A stretch of DNA of 64,000 nt from Streptomyces longispororuber. GTDB taxonomy: Bacteria; Actinomycetota; Actinomycetes; Streptomycetales; Streptomycetaceae. Shown here in pieces: positions 36,477 to 45,596 of this stretch; within the stretch, counting starts at the first letter, position 1; every line of letters begins with the position of its first letter. The position numbers and the translations under genes are program-made. The stretch spans positions 1-64,000 of the forward strand of contig NZ_JAMOLN010000028.1 in the NCBI RefSeq assembly GCF_024448165.1, read 5' to 3'. The notes below the pieces were generated by a model that was not told the DNA's origin, did not search any database, and was given only the letters and a program-made list of their open reading frames with translations.

Positions 36477-37465
36477 GCAACAGCAACGGCCACTGCCACG
36501 GCAACAGCAACGGCCACGGCAACGGCACGCGCACGAAGGTCGCCGTCATCGGCTCCGGCAACATAGGCACCGACCTCCTGATCAAGATCCTGCGGCTGTC
36601 CGAGACGCTGGAGATCGTCGCGATGGCCGGCATCGACCCGGACTCCGACGGACTGGCCCGCGCCCGCCGCCTGAAGGTGGCCACCACGCACGAGGGCGTC
36701 GAAGGGCTGGTGAAGATGCCGGAGTTCGAGGACGTGCGCATCGTCTTCGACGCCACGTCGGCCGGCGCCCACCGCCACCACGCGGAGGTGCTGCGCCCCC
36801 TCGGCCGCACCCTGATCGACCTGACCCCGGCCGCGCTCGGCCCGTACGTCGTCCCGCCCGTCAACGGCGACGCGCACCTCGACGCGACCGACGTCAACAT
36901 GGTCACCTGCGGCGGCCAGGCCACCATCCCGGTCGTGGCCGCCGTGAACGCCGTCACCCCGGTCCACTACGGCGAGATCGTCGCCTCCATCGCCTCCCGC
37001 TCGGCCGGGCCCGGCACCCGCGCCAACATCGACGAGTTCACCGAGACCACGTCGTCGGCCATCGAGCAGGTCGGCGGCGCTGCCCGCGGCAAGGCGATCA
37101 TCGTCCTCAACCCGGCCGAGCCCCCGCTGATCATGCGGGACACCGTGCACTGCCTGGTCTCCGCCGCCGACACCGGGGCGATCGCCGCGTCGGTGCGGGA
37201 GATGGTCGAGCGCGTCCAGGCGTACGTGCCCGGCTACCGCCTCAAGCAGGAGGTGCAGTTCGACGCCGTGCGCCCCGGCGACGCGCTGCACGGCCTCGTC
37301 CCCGAGGGGACCGGCGAGGCGCTGAAGGTCTCCGTCTTCCTGGAGGTCGAGGGCGCCGCCCACTACCTGCCGGCCTACGCCGGAAACCTCGACATCATGA
37401 CCTCGGCCGCGCTGCGCACCGCCGAGCGCATGGCCGCGCACCAGCTGACGGAGGCCGCCAAGTGA
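36473..37465 (+). CDS. Acetaldehyde dehydrogenase, acylating (MhpF/DmpF type)
   Basis: The 330-residue enzyme oxidises acetaldehyde (or propanal) to acetyl-CoA with NAD+ and CoA. It shows the Rossmann motif [18 protein letters not shown], the catalytic cysteine in [14 protein letters not shown], and C-terminal [20 protein letters not shown]. It normally forms a channel-linked complex with the aldolase encoded next. The N-terminal 20 residues ([18 protein letters not shown]) are an odd His/Asn/Gly-rich extension that the family lacks; a metal-binding or purely spacer role is possible. The GTG at 36473 overlaps the hydratase stop. Confidence 0.94.
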   Translation: MSNSNGHCHGNSNGHGNGTRTKVAVIGSGNIGTDLLIKILRLSETLEIVAMAGIDPDSDGLARARRLKVATTHEGVEGLVKMPEFEDVRIVFDATSAGAHRHHAEVLRPLGRTLIDLTPAALGPYVVPPVNGDAHLDATDVNMVTCGGQATIPVVAAVNAVTPVHYGEIVASIASRSAGPGTRANIDEFTETTSSAIEQVGGAARGKAIIVLNPAEPPLIMRDTVHCLVSAADTGAIAASVREMVERVQAYVPGYRLKQEVQFDAVRPGDALHGLVPEGTGEALKVSVFLEVEGAAHYLPAYAGNLDIMTSAALRTAERMAAHQLTEAAK

Positions 37466-38484
37466 CCACGCTCTACGTCCAGGACGTCACCCTGCGGGAC
37501 GGCATGCACGCCGTCCGCCACCGCTACACCACCGAGCAGGCCCGCACCATCGCCGCCGCCCTCGACGCGGCCGGGGTCGCGGCCATCGAGATCTCGCACG
37601 GCGACGGCCTGGCCGGGTCCAGCGTGAACTACGGCGTCGGCGCGCACACCGACTGGGAGTGGATCGAGGCCGTCGTCGACGCCACGCGGCGGGCCGTTCC
37701 CACGACGCTGCTGCTCCCCGGCATCGGCACCATCCACGACCTCAAGCAGGCGCACGCCCTCGGCATCCGCTCCGTGCGCGTCGCCACGCACAGCACCGAG
37801 GCGGACATCTCCGCCCAGCACATCGCCGCGGCCCGCGAGCTGGGCATGGACGTCGCCGGGTTCCTGATGATGTCCCACATGGCCGAGCCCGCCGAACTCG
37901 CCCGCCAGGCCAAGCTGATGGAGTCCTACGGCGCCCACTGCGTCTACGTCACCGACTCCGGCGGCCGCCTCACCATGGACGGCGTGCGCGAGCGCTTCCG
38001 CGCCTACCGCGACGTCCTCGACCCGGCCACCGAGCTCGGCATCCACGCCCACCACAACCTCGCGCTCGGCGTCGCCAACAGCGTCGTCGCCGTCGAGGAG
38101 GGCGTCACCCGTGTCGACGCCTCCCTCGCCGGACAGGGCGCGGGCGCCGGCAACTGCCCGCTCGAAGCCTTCGTCGCCGTCGCCGACCTGCAGGGCTGGA
38201 AGCACGGCTGCGACCTGTTCCCGCTGATGGACGCCGCCGACGATCTGGTCCGTCCCCTCCAGGACCGCGAAGTGCGCGTGGACCGCGAGACGTTGAGCCT
38301 CGGCTACGCGGGGGTGTACTCCAGCTTCCTGCGCCACGCGGAGGCGGCCGCCGAGCGCTACGGCCTCGACACCCGCAGCATCCTCGTCGAGGCGGGCCGG
38401 CGCGGCATGGTCGGCGGCCAGGAGGACATGATCACCGACATCGCCCTCGACCTGGCAGGAGCGGGCCGGAACGCATCGTCCTGA
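37462..38484 (+). CDS. 4-hydroxy-2-oxovalerate aldolase (MhpE/DmpG type)
   Basis: The 340-residue TIM-barrel aldolase splits 4-hydroxy-2-oxovalerate into pyruvate and acetaldehyde. Motifs: [17 protein letters not shown] with the metal Asp, [13 protein letters not shown], and [20 protein letters not shown] with the two metal histidines; the C-terminal DmpG-like communication domain follows ([20 protein letters not shown]). The acetaldehyde is passed to the dehydrogenase encoded just before, whose stop it overlaps (GTGA). No ring-cleavage dioxygenase or hydrolase of the upper pathway is in the window, so the substrate entering this lower pathway is unknown. Confidence 0.94.
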   Translation: MTTLYVQDVTLRDGMHAVRHRYTTEQARTIAAALDAAGVAAIEISHGDGLAGSSVNYGVGAHTDWEWIEAVVDATRRAVPTTLLLPGIGTIHDLKQAHALGIRSVRVATHSTEADISAQHIAAARELGMDVAGFLMMSHMAEPAELARQAKLMESYGAHCVYVTDSGGRLTMDGVRERFRAYRDVLDPATELGIHAHHNLALGVANSVVAVEEGVTRVDASLAGQGAGAGNCPLEAFVAVADLQGWKHGCDLFPLMDAADDLVRPLQDREVRVDRETLSLGYAGVYSSFLRHAEAAAERYGLDTRSILVEAGRRGMVGGQEDMITDIALDLAGAGRNASS

Positions 38485-38490
38485 CCCGCG

Positions 38491-38508
38491 GGCAGGACCG
38501 ATCCTGCC
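38491..38508 (+). terminator. Weak terminator after the aldolase gene
   Basis: A 7-bp stem (GGCAGGA at 38491-38497 with TCCTGCC at 38502-38508) closes a CCGA loop between convergent genes. Confidence 0.45.
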
Positions 38509-38532
38509 GGACCCGGCCGGACTGGGCAGGGG

Positions 38533-39243
38533 CTACGCGACGCCGTCCGCCAGCAGCCGGATCTCCTCCGCCGCGGCCAGCATCCGCGGCACGGCGTCCC
38601 GGGCCAGCGCCGCGCGGGCGGTGATCAGGTTGATGCAGAGCCGGGTCGCGGGGTCGGGCAGTCGCAGCGGGACAGCGACACCGTGGGCGCCGGGCTCCAC
38701 CTGTCCGTAGGTGCCGGCGTACCCCTGCTCCCGGATCGCGGCGAGTTCCGCCGCCTCGCCGGGGAACGGCGGGTGCAGGGAGGCCAGCGCGAGCCCCGCC
38801 GCGCCGACCCCCAGCGGGTTGCGGCTGCCGACGCGGTAGGCGAGGTGGTAGTCGACCGACTGCGGTTCGACGACGGCGACCGCGACCGCCTCGTCGCCCT
38901 CCTCGGCGATCAGCGCGACCGTGGCGCCCAGCTCCTCGGCGGCCCTGCGCAGGACCGGCAGGACCGCGTCGCGCAGCCCGGCCGCGTACCCCCGGGCGAG
39001 CACGACCGTGCCCGCCCCCGCCCGGTACCGCCCGTCCCCGGCCCGGGTGACCAGGTGGAAGTCGGCCAGCGTGGTCAGGATCCGGGACACGATCGTGCGG
39101 TGCACGCCGAGTCGCTCGGCGACCTCCTGCACGGTGAGGCCCTGCGGCGCGTCGGCGACGACCCCGAGCGCCGTCAGGCCCCGCGCCAGGGTCTGGGACC
39201 CGGCGGCCCGCGCGGACTTGGTGGCTGCCTGCTGATCGTTCAC
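38533..39243 (-). CDS. IclR-family transcriptional regulator
   Basis: The 236-residue protein has an N-terminal helix-turn-helix (LARGLTALGVVADAPQGLTV, then EVAERLGVHRTIVSRILTTL) and an IclR C-terminal ligand domain (AVAVVEPQSVDYHLAYRVGS). It is the second IclR protein flanking the meta-cleavage operon, convergent to it, with only moderate resemblance to the first. Its ligand and targets are unknown; control of the same operon from the far end is possible but is not shown by an operator nearby. The GTG (complement 39241-39243) has no strong ribosome binding site. Confidence 0.86.
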   Translation of the reverse strand: MNDQQAATKSARAAGSQTLARGLTALGVVADAPQGLTVQEVAERLGVHRTIVSRILTTLADFHLVTRAGDGRYRAGAGTVVLARGYAAGLRDAVLPVLRRAAEELGATVALIAEEGDEAVAVAVVEPQSVDYHLAYRVGSRNPLGVGAAGLALASLHPPFPGEAAELAAIREQGYAGTYGQVEPGAHGVAVPLRLPDPATRLCINLITARAALARDAVPRMLAAAEEIRLLADGVA

Positions 39244-39391
39244 GGCCGCAGTCTATCGGCGGGGCCGATCACGCCTCCGGCGCCGGACGGGCTGCTCAGG
39301 CCCTGTGCCGGAAGGCGCGCGCCACGGTCGGTTCCGGGGCCGCCCGGTCACAAGTCCGCTGTCCAGCAGGGGTGTTGGGGCGTCATGGCGA

Positions 39392-40168
39392 CTACTGGGT
39401 CCGGGACGCCACCAGAGCGAAGTGCGCGCCCTCCGGGTCCGCCACCGTCGCCACCCGGCCGTGCGATCCGTCCCGGGCCGGCTTGACCACGTGCCCGCCC
39501 AGGTCGGCGACCCGCTCCACCGCCTCGTCCACGTCCCTGACCTCGAAGTACGTCTCCCAGTGCGCGCCCCTGTCGCGTGGCAGGGAGTGTCCGACGCCGT
39601 GCACGGAGGCCACCGGACGGCTCTCCAGCTGCAGCGTCAGATAGTCGAAGTCGGCCGAGACCACGGCCTCTTCCGCATAGCCGAAGACCGCCTGGTAGAA
39701 CTTGGCGACCGTCGCCGTCTCCCGCGTCACCAGCTCGTTCCAGGCCACCGCACCCGGCACCCCGGTCACCGCCGTGCCCCGGTGCGCGGCCGCCTGCCAG
39801 ACGCCGAACACGGCGCCCGCCGGGTCGGACCCGATCGCCATCCGGCCCGCCTCGCCGGCGTCCAGCGGTCCGACGCCCACGGTGCCGCCGCAGTGCCGCA
39901 CCGTCTCGGCGGTCGCGTCCACGTCGTCCGAGGCCAGGTAGGGGGTCCAGGCGACCGGCAGATGGCGGTCGGGCGGCAGCTGACCGATGCCGGCCACCTC
40001 CCTGCCGTCGAGGAGCGCCCGGACGTACGGGCCGAGCTGCTGCGGGCCCGGCCGGAAGTCCCAGCCGAACAGCGCCCCGTAGAACTCCTGGGTCGCGGCC
40101 ATGTCGTGCACCATCAGGCTCACCCAGCACGGGGTGCCCGGTGCGCGCCGGGCTGCTGCCTCGGTCAT
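39392..40168 (-). CDS. VOC-family protein (two glyoxalase-like domains)
   Basis: The 258-residue protein has two tandem vicinal-oxygen-chelate domains. The first is CWVSLMVHDMAATQEFYGAL through FGVWQAAAHRG. The second is VTRETATVAKFYQAVFGYAE through GRVATVADPEGAHFALVASR. Each has the betaalphabetabetabeta pattern; the family includes glyoxalases, dioxygenases and resistance proteins (for example CFP32-like in mycobacteria, with similar VSLMV..DM..TQEFY starts). The substrate is unknown. The ATG (complement 40166-40168) follows GAGGAGAGAGTGACG. Confidence 0.86.
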   Translation of the reverse strand: MTEAAARRAPGTPCWVSLMVHDMAATQEFYGALFGWDFRPGPQQLGPYVRALLDGREVAGIGQLPPDRHLPVAWTPYLASDDVDATAETVRHCGGTVGVGPLDAGEAGRMAIGSDPAGAVFGVWQAAAHRGTAVTGVPGAVAWNELVTRETATVAKFYQAVFGYAEEAVVSADFDYLTLQLESRPVASVHGVGHSLPRDRGAHWETYFEVRDVDEAVERVADLGGHVVKPARDGSHGRVATVADPEGAHFALVASRTQ

Positions 40169-40435
40169 CGTCACTCTCTCCTCGGAACGAACCCTCGGGG
40201 GTTCCTCACTCGGGAACCCGCGGTGTCGCATCACGCCCGTGCTGATGGTGGCACTCCGTGCCGCGCGGCGCTTCCTGACCGCGCCGAAACCGCCGGACTC
40301 CTCGCAGAGGATGCCCGAAACGATGTTTCGCACTCATTGCAGCGCCATGACCCGGCCGTTGCACGCTCGGTAGTCGATCGAGCACGCTATCCGAACGGGG
40401 CCTCTCGGGCCAGACCATGAGCAAGGATGACCCTC

Positions 40436-41293
40436 ATGAATGCCATCATCACCGCATCCCAACTGGCGAGCGAGTCGGCGGGGGAAAATCCCCCCGTAGT
40501 GCTCGACATCCGCTGGCAGCTCAGCCTCGCGAAGGCCGCGGGGGCCCCGGCTTTCGATGGCCGGGCGGCCTATGAGGAGGGCCACGTCCCGGGCGCCGTC
40601 TATCTCGACCTCGACACGGAACTCGCAGGTCACGCGGGTGAGGGCCGGGGGCGTCACCCGCTTCCCGAGCTGGCCGACCTCGGTGCTTCGCTGCGGGCGG
40701 CAGGGGTCTCGGCGGACCGGGACGTCGTGGTGTACGACGGCGGTCAGGGCTGGGCGGCGGCCCGTGCCTGGTGGCTGCTGCGCTGGACGGGGCACCCGTC
40801 CGTGCGGGTCCTCGACGGCGGTCTCGCCGCGTGGGACGGGCCGCTGGAGACCGACGTCCCGTCGCCGGAGCCGGGCACCTTCGAGCCTGCACCCGGTGCC
40901 ACCGGTTTGCTCGACGCGGACGGGGCCGCGGCCCTGGCCCGCTCCGGACTCCTCCTGGACGCCCGCGCGGCCGAGCGCTACCGGGGCGACACGGAGCCCG
41001 TCGACCGGGTCGGCGGCCACATCCCGGGCGCCGTGTCGGCGCCCACCACGGAGAACGTCGCGGCGGACGGCCGGCTGCGCCCCGCGGCCGAACTCGCCGA
41101 CCGCTTCAAGTCCCTTGGCGCGACCGGCGATCCGGGCCAGGTCGGTGTGTACTGCGGCTCCGGAGTCTCGGGCGCCCACGAGGTGCTGGCGCTCGCGGTC
41201 GCGGGCATCGACGCGCAGTTGTACGTCGGCTCGTGGTCGGAGTGGTCCGCGGACGAGTCCCGTCCCGTGGCGACGGGCGCGGACCCGCAGTAG
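40436..41293 (+). CDS. Thiosulfate/3-mercaptopyruvate sulfurtransferase (rhodanese)
   Basis: The 285-residue protein has two rhodanese domains. The N-terminal, inactive domain carries VVLDIRWQLS and VVYDGGQGWAAARAWWLLRW, with Asp101 in place of the catalytic Cys. The C-terminal domain has the active Cys240 in GVYCGSGVSGAHE. The loop CGSGVS suits sulfurtransferases of the mercaptopyruvate/thiosulfate class (SseA-like). It transfers sulfane sulfur to cyanide or thiols. The ATG at 40436 is preferred over that at 40427, because AAGGA (40423-40427) is then 8 nt upstream. It is convergent with sepH, with a shared terminator. Confidence 0.92.
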   Translation: MNAIITASQLASESAGENPPVVLDIRWQLSLAKAAGAPAFDGRAAYEEGHVPGAVYLDLDTELAGHAGEGRGRHPLPELADLGASLRAAGVSADRDVVVYDGGQGWAAARAWWLLRWTGHPSVRVLDGGLAAWDGPLETDVPSPEPGTFEPAPGATGLLDADGAAALARSGLLLDARAAERYRGDTEPVDRVGGHIPGAVSAPTTENVAADGRLRPAAELADRFKSLGATGDPGQVGVYCGSGVSGAHEVLALAVAGIDAQLYVGSWSEWSADESRPVATGADPQ

Positions 41294-41307
41294 GGGTGCC
41301 TACGGGA

Positions 41308-41342
41308 ACGGGGCCCGCGCCGTCGTCCGGCGCGGGCCCCGT
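41308..41342. terminator. Terminator between sulfurtransferase and sepH
   Basis: A 14-bp perfect stem (ACGGGGCCCGCGCC at 41308-41321 with 41329-41342) closes a 7-nt loop; probably bidirectional. Bases 41343-41448 show short imperfect inverted repeats with TACG words only. Confidence 0.85.
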
Positions 41343-41448
41343 CTCCGTATGCGGTCAGAAACCGCGATCCACGTCTACGTATGCCGACACGTAGGCCGGC
41401 GCTCGTACCGGCACTTGTACTGGTACGCATGCCGACGAGGACCGCGCG

Positions 41449-42522
41449 CTACTCCTGCTTCTTGCGGCGCGTGCCGAACACGATCTCGTCCCAGCTCGGC
41501 ACCGCTGCCCGGCGTCCGGGACGCACTCCATCGGCCTCGGCCTGGCGGTCCGTGGTGCCGGTGAGGCGGTCACGGTGGCCCGCGACGGCACGCGGCATCA
41601 GCACGTCGGCGTACGCGGATCCGGCGCCGGCCGACGCGGCGGGCGCGGGCGGCTCCTCCACCTCGGCGGCAGCGGGCGGCTCCGGCTCCTCCTGCGGCGG
41701 CTCGGGAGCCGTCGTCGGACGGTCGGGCACCACGATGTCGCCGCGGTAGCTGGGCACCGCCTCCAGGAGGCTGGTCAGCGAGTCGCGCTCCGACGAGGAG
41801 GCGATCGCCGGCAGGTTGTCCTCCACCGGCGGCTCGGGCGGCGGCGCGGGACGCTCCAACTGCCGGTCCAGGGCGCGGTCCAGCGGACGGTCCCTGGGCA
41901 GCCGGGCGATCCGCGGCACGAAGGGGAACGTGGGCTCGGGCGCACCGATGTCGTCGGACTCGCCGATCAGCGAGCGCGCCTCGTCGTCCACGGCCTGGAC
42001 GAGCCTGCGGGGCGGGTCGTAGGTCCAGCTCGCCGAGTGCGGTTCGCCCGCGACCCGGTAGACGAGCAGGACTTCCCAGGTGCCGTCGTCGCGGCGCCAG
42101 GAGTCCCACTGGACGGTTTCCTTGTCGGCGCCGCGCAGCAGGAGTCGCTCCTGCACCGCCTCGCCGAGCTGGGGGCCGGTGGTCTCGCCGGGACGGCGCA
42201 CGGGGGTCTTCCTGGCCCGCTCGGCCATGAAGGCACGCTCCGCGAGCACGGGGCCCTCGAAGCGGCGTACACGATCGACCGGGATGCCCGCGAGCTGGGC
42301 GACCTCCTCGGCGGAGGCGCCTGCCCGTATGCGCGCCTGAATGTCGCGCGGGCGGAGGTGGCTCTCCACCTCGATCTCGATCTGGCCGAGACGCGGACGG
42401 TCGCCGCGCACGGCGGCCCGGAGGCGCTCGTCGATCGGAAGCGTGTACTCCGTGCTGTCCGCAGCCTTCAGCACCAGCCGTGTGCCGTCGTTAGAGACGG
42501 CCACGACACGCAGTTCGGGCAT
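41449..42522 (-). CDS. sepH: SepH, cell-division protein that stimulates FtsZ assembly
   Basis: The 357-residue protein carries an N-terminal DUF3071 domain with a helix-turn-helix-like segment (MPELRVVAVSNDGTRLVLKA, then LRPRDIQARIRAGASAEEVA and LAGIPVDRVRRFEGPVLAER). A disordered Pro/Glu-rich C-terminal half follows (APEPPQEEPEPPAAAEVEEP) and ends in DEIVFGTRRKKQE. SepH binds FtsZ and promotes Z-ring formation in Streptomyces sporulation septation and in mycobacteria. The position upstream of ferrochelatase and cutRS matches S. coelicolor. The ATG (complement 42520-42522) follows GGGAGGTCCCC; an upstream extension of 29 residues is unlikely. Confidence 0.93.
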   Translation of the reverse strand: MPELRVVAVSNDGTRLVLKAADSTEYTLPIDERLRAAVRGDRPRLGQIEIEVESHLRPRDIQARIRAGASAEEVAQLAGIPVDRVRRFEGPVLAERAFMAERARKTPVRRPGETTGPQLGEAVQERLLLRGADKETVQWDSWRRDDGTWEVLLVYRVAGEPHSASWTYDPPRRLVQAVDDEARSLIGESDDIGAPEPTFPFVPRIARLPRDRPLDRALDRQLERPAPPPEPPVEDNLPAIASSSERDSLTSLLEAVPSYRGDIVVPDRPTTAPEPPQEEPEPPAAAEVEEPPAPAASAGAGSAYADVLMPRAVAGHRDRLTGTTDRQAEADGVRPGRRAAVPSWDEIVFGTRRKKQE

Positions 42523-43043
42523 GGGGACCTCCCGGGTGGTGCCTGCCGACGTCACGTGCGTCGCTGCTTCCGCTAGTCGAGTGTGGCCTGCCCGGGTGCA
42601 GCCTGCCACAACCTTGCCGAGTTGCCCGGCGTGTCGGGCATCGACCCGAGAGCGCCGTTATGGCACGGTTACCTGTTCGCAACGCTAAGTGACCGAAGTC
42701 GTCACCCTGTGCAACGAGCCCCCTCCCGGCGGTCCTGGAAGGCCCCGGACACCCTGGCGGGAGACCGGACCCAGGGCTCGCAACAGTACTCCATTCGGGC
42801 CACTTGCGTGGATCGGCACGCCGCCGAACTTCTCACAGGGGACGGGAGTTGGGTACGGGGCGCCCTTGCGCGGCGCCCGATTCGTGAGGGATCCACGTGG
42901 CGTGCTTCACGAAATCTGCAGAAGCGGAACTAAGGACTTCGGTCATACGTCCCTTTCTCGTGTGACACAGGAGGTTCACGTACCCTCGTGAGCTTCGCTG
43001 GGAAATGCACGCAGATGTCGAGAAAGGCAGGCAAGGGCGGGAA
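42523..43043. other. Non-coding gap between sepH and a divergent membrane-protein gene
   Basis: About 520 bp with no convincing gene; short open frames here are not codon-biased. Near 42855-42880 GGGCGCC and GGCGCCC flank a 7-nt spacer (possible hairpin). The sequence presumably holds the promoters of sepH and the downstream gene. Nothing else was recognised. Confidence 0.4.
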
Positions 43044-44240
43044 ATGGGCGAGAAGCCGGACAACTCCAAGGACGATCAGGGCGGGCCCAAGGAGAAGAAG
43101 CGGCTGGATCTGAGCGTGCCTCAGGTGGCGGGCAGTGCGGTCGCCGCCGTCGTGGCCGCGAAACTCGCCTCCAGCTTCGGCGTCTACGGGACGATCCTCG
43201 GCGCGGGTGTGGTCAGCGCCCTCGCGACCAGCGGCGGCACCCTCTTCCAGCACTTCTTCAAGCGCACGGGCGAGCAGATACGCGACGTCGCGGTGCAGAC
43301 GAAGCCGAAGGGGCGTCAGGTGCCGGTCACGGCCGAGGGCCGCCCGGTGCCGCGCACCTTCCGCTCGGACACCTCGATGGACGCCACGAAGGCCATGGTC
43401 ACGGGCGCCGAGCCGCCCACCGCGCGCCCCGCCACCGGAGCCGTGCCGACGACCATCACCTGGGGGACGCCGGCCACGGCGGACGCCGAGGCGACGACGG
43501 TGCTGCCGCAGCTGTCCGCCGCCGAGCAGATACCCGGCGCCGACGACGGCACCCAGCTCCTCGACACCGGCGCCGTGGCCGATCTGCTGCCCGACGACCC
43601 GGAGAAGACGCAACTCCTCAGGGCCGAGGCGGTCGACCAGGCCACGCAGGTGCTGCGCCCCGTCGGTGAGCCGCAGCAACCCCCGCTCCCGTCCGACGAG
43701 TTCACCGACGGCACCGACGAGTTCACGGACGGGACCGTGCACCGGTCCCGCGTCAAGAGCTGGAAGCGGCCTCTGATCGCCGCGGCCGTCGTGTTCGGCG
43801 TGACGATGGGCGGCATCACCACCTACGAGATCGTCTCCGGTCACAGCTTCAGCGGGGACAGCGGCACGACCTCGTTCCGGGAGGCCTTCACCGGCCACAG
43901 GTCCTCCGGTGGCAGCGACCCCGCCCCCAGCACCTCGCAGCAGCCCTCCGACGACAGCAGCACCGGCTCGGACAGTGGCACCCGGCAGGACGGCGACGGC
44001 TCGTCCACGGACGGGAACGGGACACCCACCCCGACGCCGAGCGGCAGCACCGGCACCGGCTCCGGGACCGGCTCGGACTCGGACTCCGGGTCCGACAGCG
44101 GTGCGGACAGCGGCTCCGGTTCCGGCTCGGGGGAGAGCGGTACGTCGCCGACTCCGACGCCCACGCCGACCCCGTCGCAGAGCGCGGGCGGGGCGGGCGC
44201 GGACACCGGGTCGGGGCAGCAGCAGACCCCGGCCGAGTAG
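43044..44240 (+). CDS. Wall-spanning membrane protein with disordered extracellular tail
   Basis: The 398-residue protein has a charged N-terminus (MGEKPDNSKDDQGGPKEKKR), then a hydrophobic region at about 28-62 (VAGSAVAAVVAAKLASSFGV) that may be a first membrane segment. An acidic middle part contains a direct duplication (DEFTDGT twice). One clear transmembrane helix lies at about 240-260 (RPLIAAAVVFGVTMGGITTY). The last 130 residues are Ser/Thr/Gly/Asp/Pro-rich with (TPTP) runs, a typical cell-wall-crossing linker with no folded domain. No known family was recognised. The ATG at 43044 follows AAGGGCGGGAA. It is divergent from sepH and convergent with the flavoprotein gene. Confidence 0.72.
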   Translation: MGEKPDNSKDDQGGPKEKKRLDLSVPQVAGSAVAAVVAAKLASSFGVYGTILGAGVVSALATSGGTLFQHFFKRTGEQIRDVAVQTKPKGRQVPVTAEGRPVPRTFRSDTSMDATKAMVTGAEPPTARPATGAVPTTITWGTPATADAEATTVLPQLSAAEQIPGADDGTQLLDTGAVADLLPDDPEKTQLLRAEAVDQATQVLRPVGEPQQPPLPSDEFTDGTDEFTDGTVHRSRVKSWKRPLIAAAVVFGVTMGGITTYEIVSGHSFSGDSGTTSFREAFTGHRSSGGSDPAPSTSQQPSDDSSTGSDSGTRQDGDGSSTDGNGTPTPTPSGSTGTGSGTGSDSDSGSDSGADSGSGSGSGESGTSPTPTPTPTPSQSAGGAGADTGSGQQQTPAE

Positions 44241-44267
44241 GAAGCCGAGGAGGAAGCCGAGGAGGAA

Positions 44268-45596
44268 TCAGTCGCCGAGGACCCGGCGCAGGTAGCCGTT
44301 GCCGAACAGCCGGTCCGGGTCCAGGCGGTCGCGCAGCGCCGTGAACTCGGCGAAGCGCGGGTACACCTCCGCGAAGTACGCGGCCTCGCGCGTGTGCACC
44401 TTGCCCCAGTGGGGGCGCCCCTCGTGGGCGGTGAAGATCTGCTCGGCGGCCGTGAAGTACCGCTGGTACGGCGTGCCCTTGTACATGTGCACCGCGATGT
44501 AGGCGGTGTCGCGGTCGGAGGCCGTGGACAGCGCGATGTCGTCGGCCGGGGCCGTGCGGACCTCCACGGGGAAGCTGATCCGCAGGCTCGAGCGGTCCAC
44601 CATCGTCTTCAGCTCGCGCAGCGTCTCCACCAGGGCCGCACGCGGAACCGCGTACTCCATCTCCACGAAGCGCACCCGGCGCGGAGATGTGAAGACCTTG
44701 TAGGGGATGTCGGTGTACGTGCGGGCGGACAGCGCCTTGCTGGAGATCTTGGCGATGGCCGGGATGGTGGCGGGCGCGGCCCGGCCGATCGAGTTGACCA
44801 CCTGGAAGAGGCCGTTGGACAGCAGCTCGTCCTCGACGAAGCCGCTGATCCTCGACACCGGGGCCTCGGGGCCCGCGCTGCGGTTGTTGCGCTTGGTGTT
44901 GCAGTTGCCGGTGTGCGGGAACCAGTAGAACTCGAAGTGCTCGTTCTCGGCGTGCAGTTCGTCGAAGTCAGCGAGCACCCGGTCGAAGGCCATCGGCTCC
45001 TCGCGCGCGGTGAGCAGGAAGATCGGCTCCACGGCGAAGGTGATGGCCGTGACGATGCCGAGCGCGCCGATGCCGATGCGGGCCGCTGCGAAGACGTCCG
45101 GGTTCTCCTTCTCGGAGCAGGTGAGCACCTCGCCGCTCGCCGTGACCAGTTCGAGTCCCTTGATCTGCGCGGCGATGGAGGCCGAGTCGCGGCCGGTGCC
45201 GTGGGTGCCGGTGCTGGTGGCGCCGGAGACCGTCTGCTCCATGATGTCGCCCATGTTCGTGAGCGACAGGCCCTCACGGGCCAGGGCCAGGTTGAGTCGC
45301 TTGAGTGGGGTGCCGGCCTCGACCGTGACCGTGCCGTTCTCCCGGTCGATGGTGCGGATGCCGGTCAACAGTTGAGGGCGTATCAACACCCCGTCGGTCG
45401 CGGCGGCGGCCGTGAAGGAGTGGCCCGTGCCGACGGCCTTCACCTTCAGTCCGTCCTCCGCGGCCCGGCGCACGGCCGCGGTCAGCTCCTCGACCGATGC
45501 GGGTGTCACCTCGCGTACGGGGCGGGAGGTGACGTTCCCCGCCCAGTTACGCCACGCTTCGCCGCTCTTCGTGCTGCCCGTGTGCGCCGTGCTCAT
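44268..45596 (-). CDS. FAD-dependent aldonolactone oxidase-like protein (VAO family)
   Basis: The 442-residue protein has the VAO/PCMH-type FAD-binding domain (SRPVREVTPASVEELTAAVR, then GTGHSFTAAAATDGVLIRP). His59 in GTGHS is the residue that links FAD covalently in several relatives. A C-terminal ALO domain follows (LFQVVNSIGRAAP..., MYKGTPYQRYFTAAEQIFTA, RPHWGKVHT). Close relatives are D-arabinono-, L-gulono- and xylitol/alditol oxidases. The signature HWGKVH in the C-terminus is typical of lactone oxidases. The exact sugar substrate is unknown. Its start codon lies inside the upstream MFS gene (50-nt overlap), so the two are coupled. Confidence 0.9.
   Translation of the reverse strand: MSTAHTGSTKSGEAWRNWAGNVTSRPVREVTPASVEELTAAVRRAAEDGLKVKAVGTGHSFTAAAATDGVLIRPQLLTGIRTIDRENGTVTVEAGTPLKRLNLALAREGLSLTNMGDIMEQTVSGATSTGTHGTGRDSASIAAQIKGLELVTASGEVLTCSEKENPDVFAAARIGIGALGIVTAITFAVEPIFLLTAREEPMAFDRVLADFDELHAENEHFEFYWFPHTGNCNTKRNNRSAGPEAPVSRISGFVEDELLSNGLFQVVNSIGRAAPATIPAIAKISSKALSARTYTDIPYKVFTSPRRVRFVEMEYAVPRAALVETLRELKTMVDRSSLRISFPVEVRTAPADDIALSTASDRDTAYIAVHMYKGTPYQRYFTAAEQIFTAHEGRPHWGKVHTREAAYFAEVYPRFAEFTALRDRLDPDRLFGNGYLRRVLGD

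Noticed and set aside
42583..42991. Short plus-strand open frames in the gap beside sepH
   Set aside because: No ribosome binding site with a good start, no codon bias and no similarity to anything I recognise.
43907..44220. Low-complexity DNA near the end of the membrane protein considered as a non-coding repeat
   Set aside because: It is in frame, uses normal codons and encodes a Ser/Thr/Gly/Pro linker.
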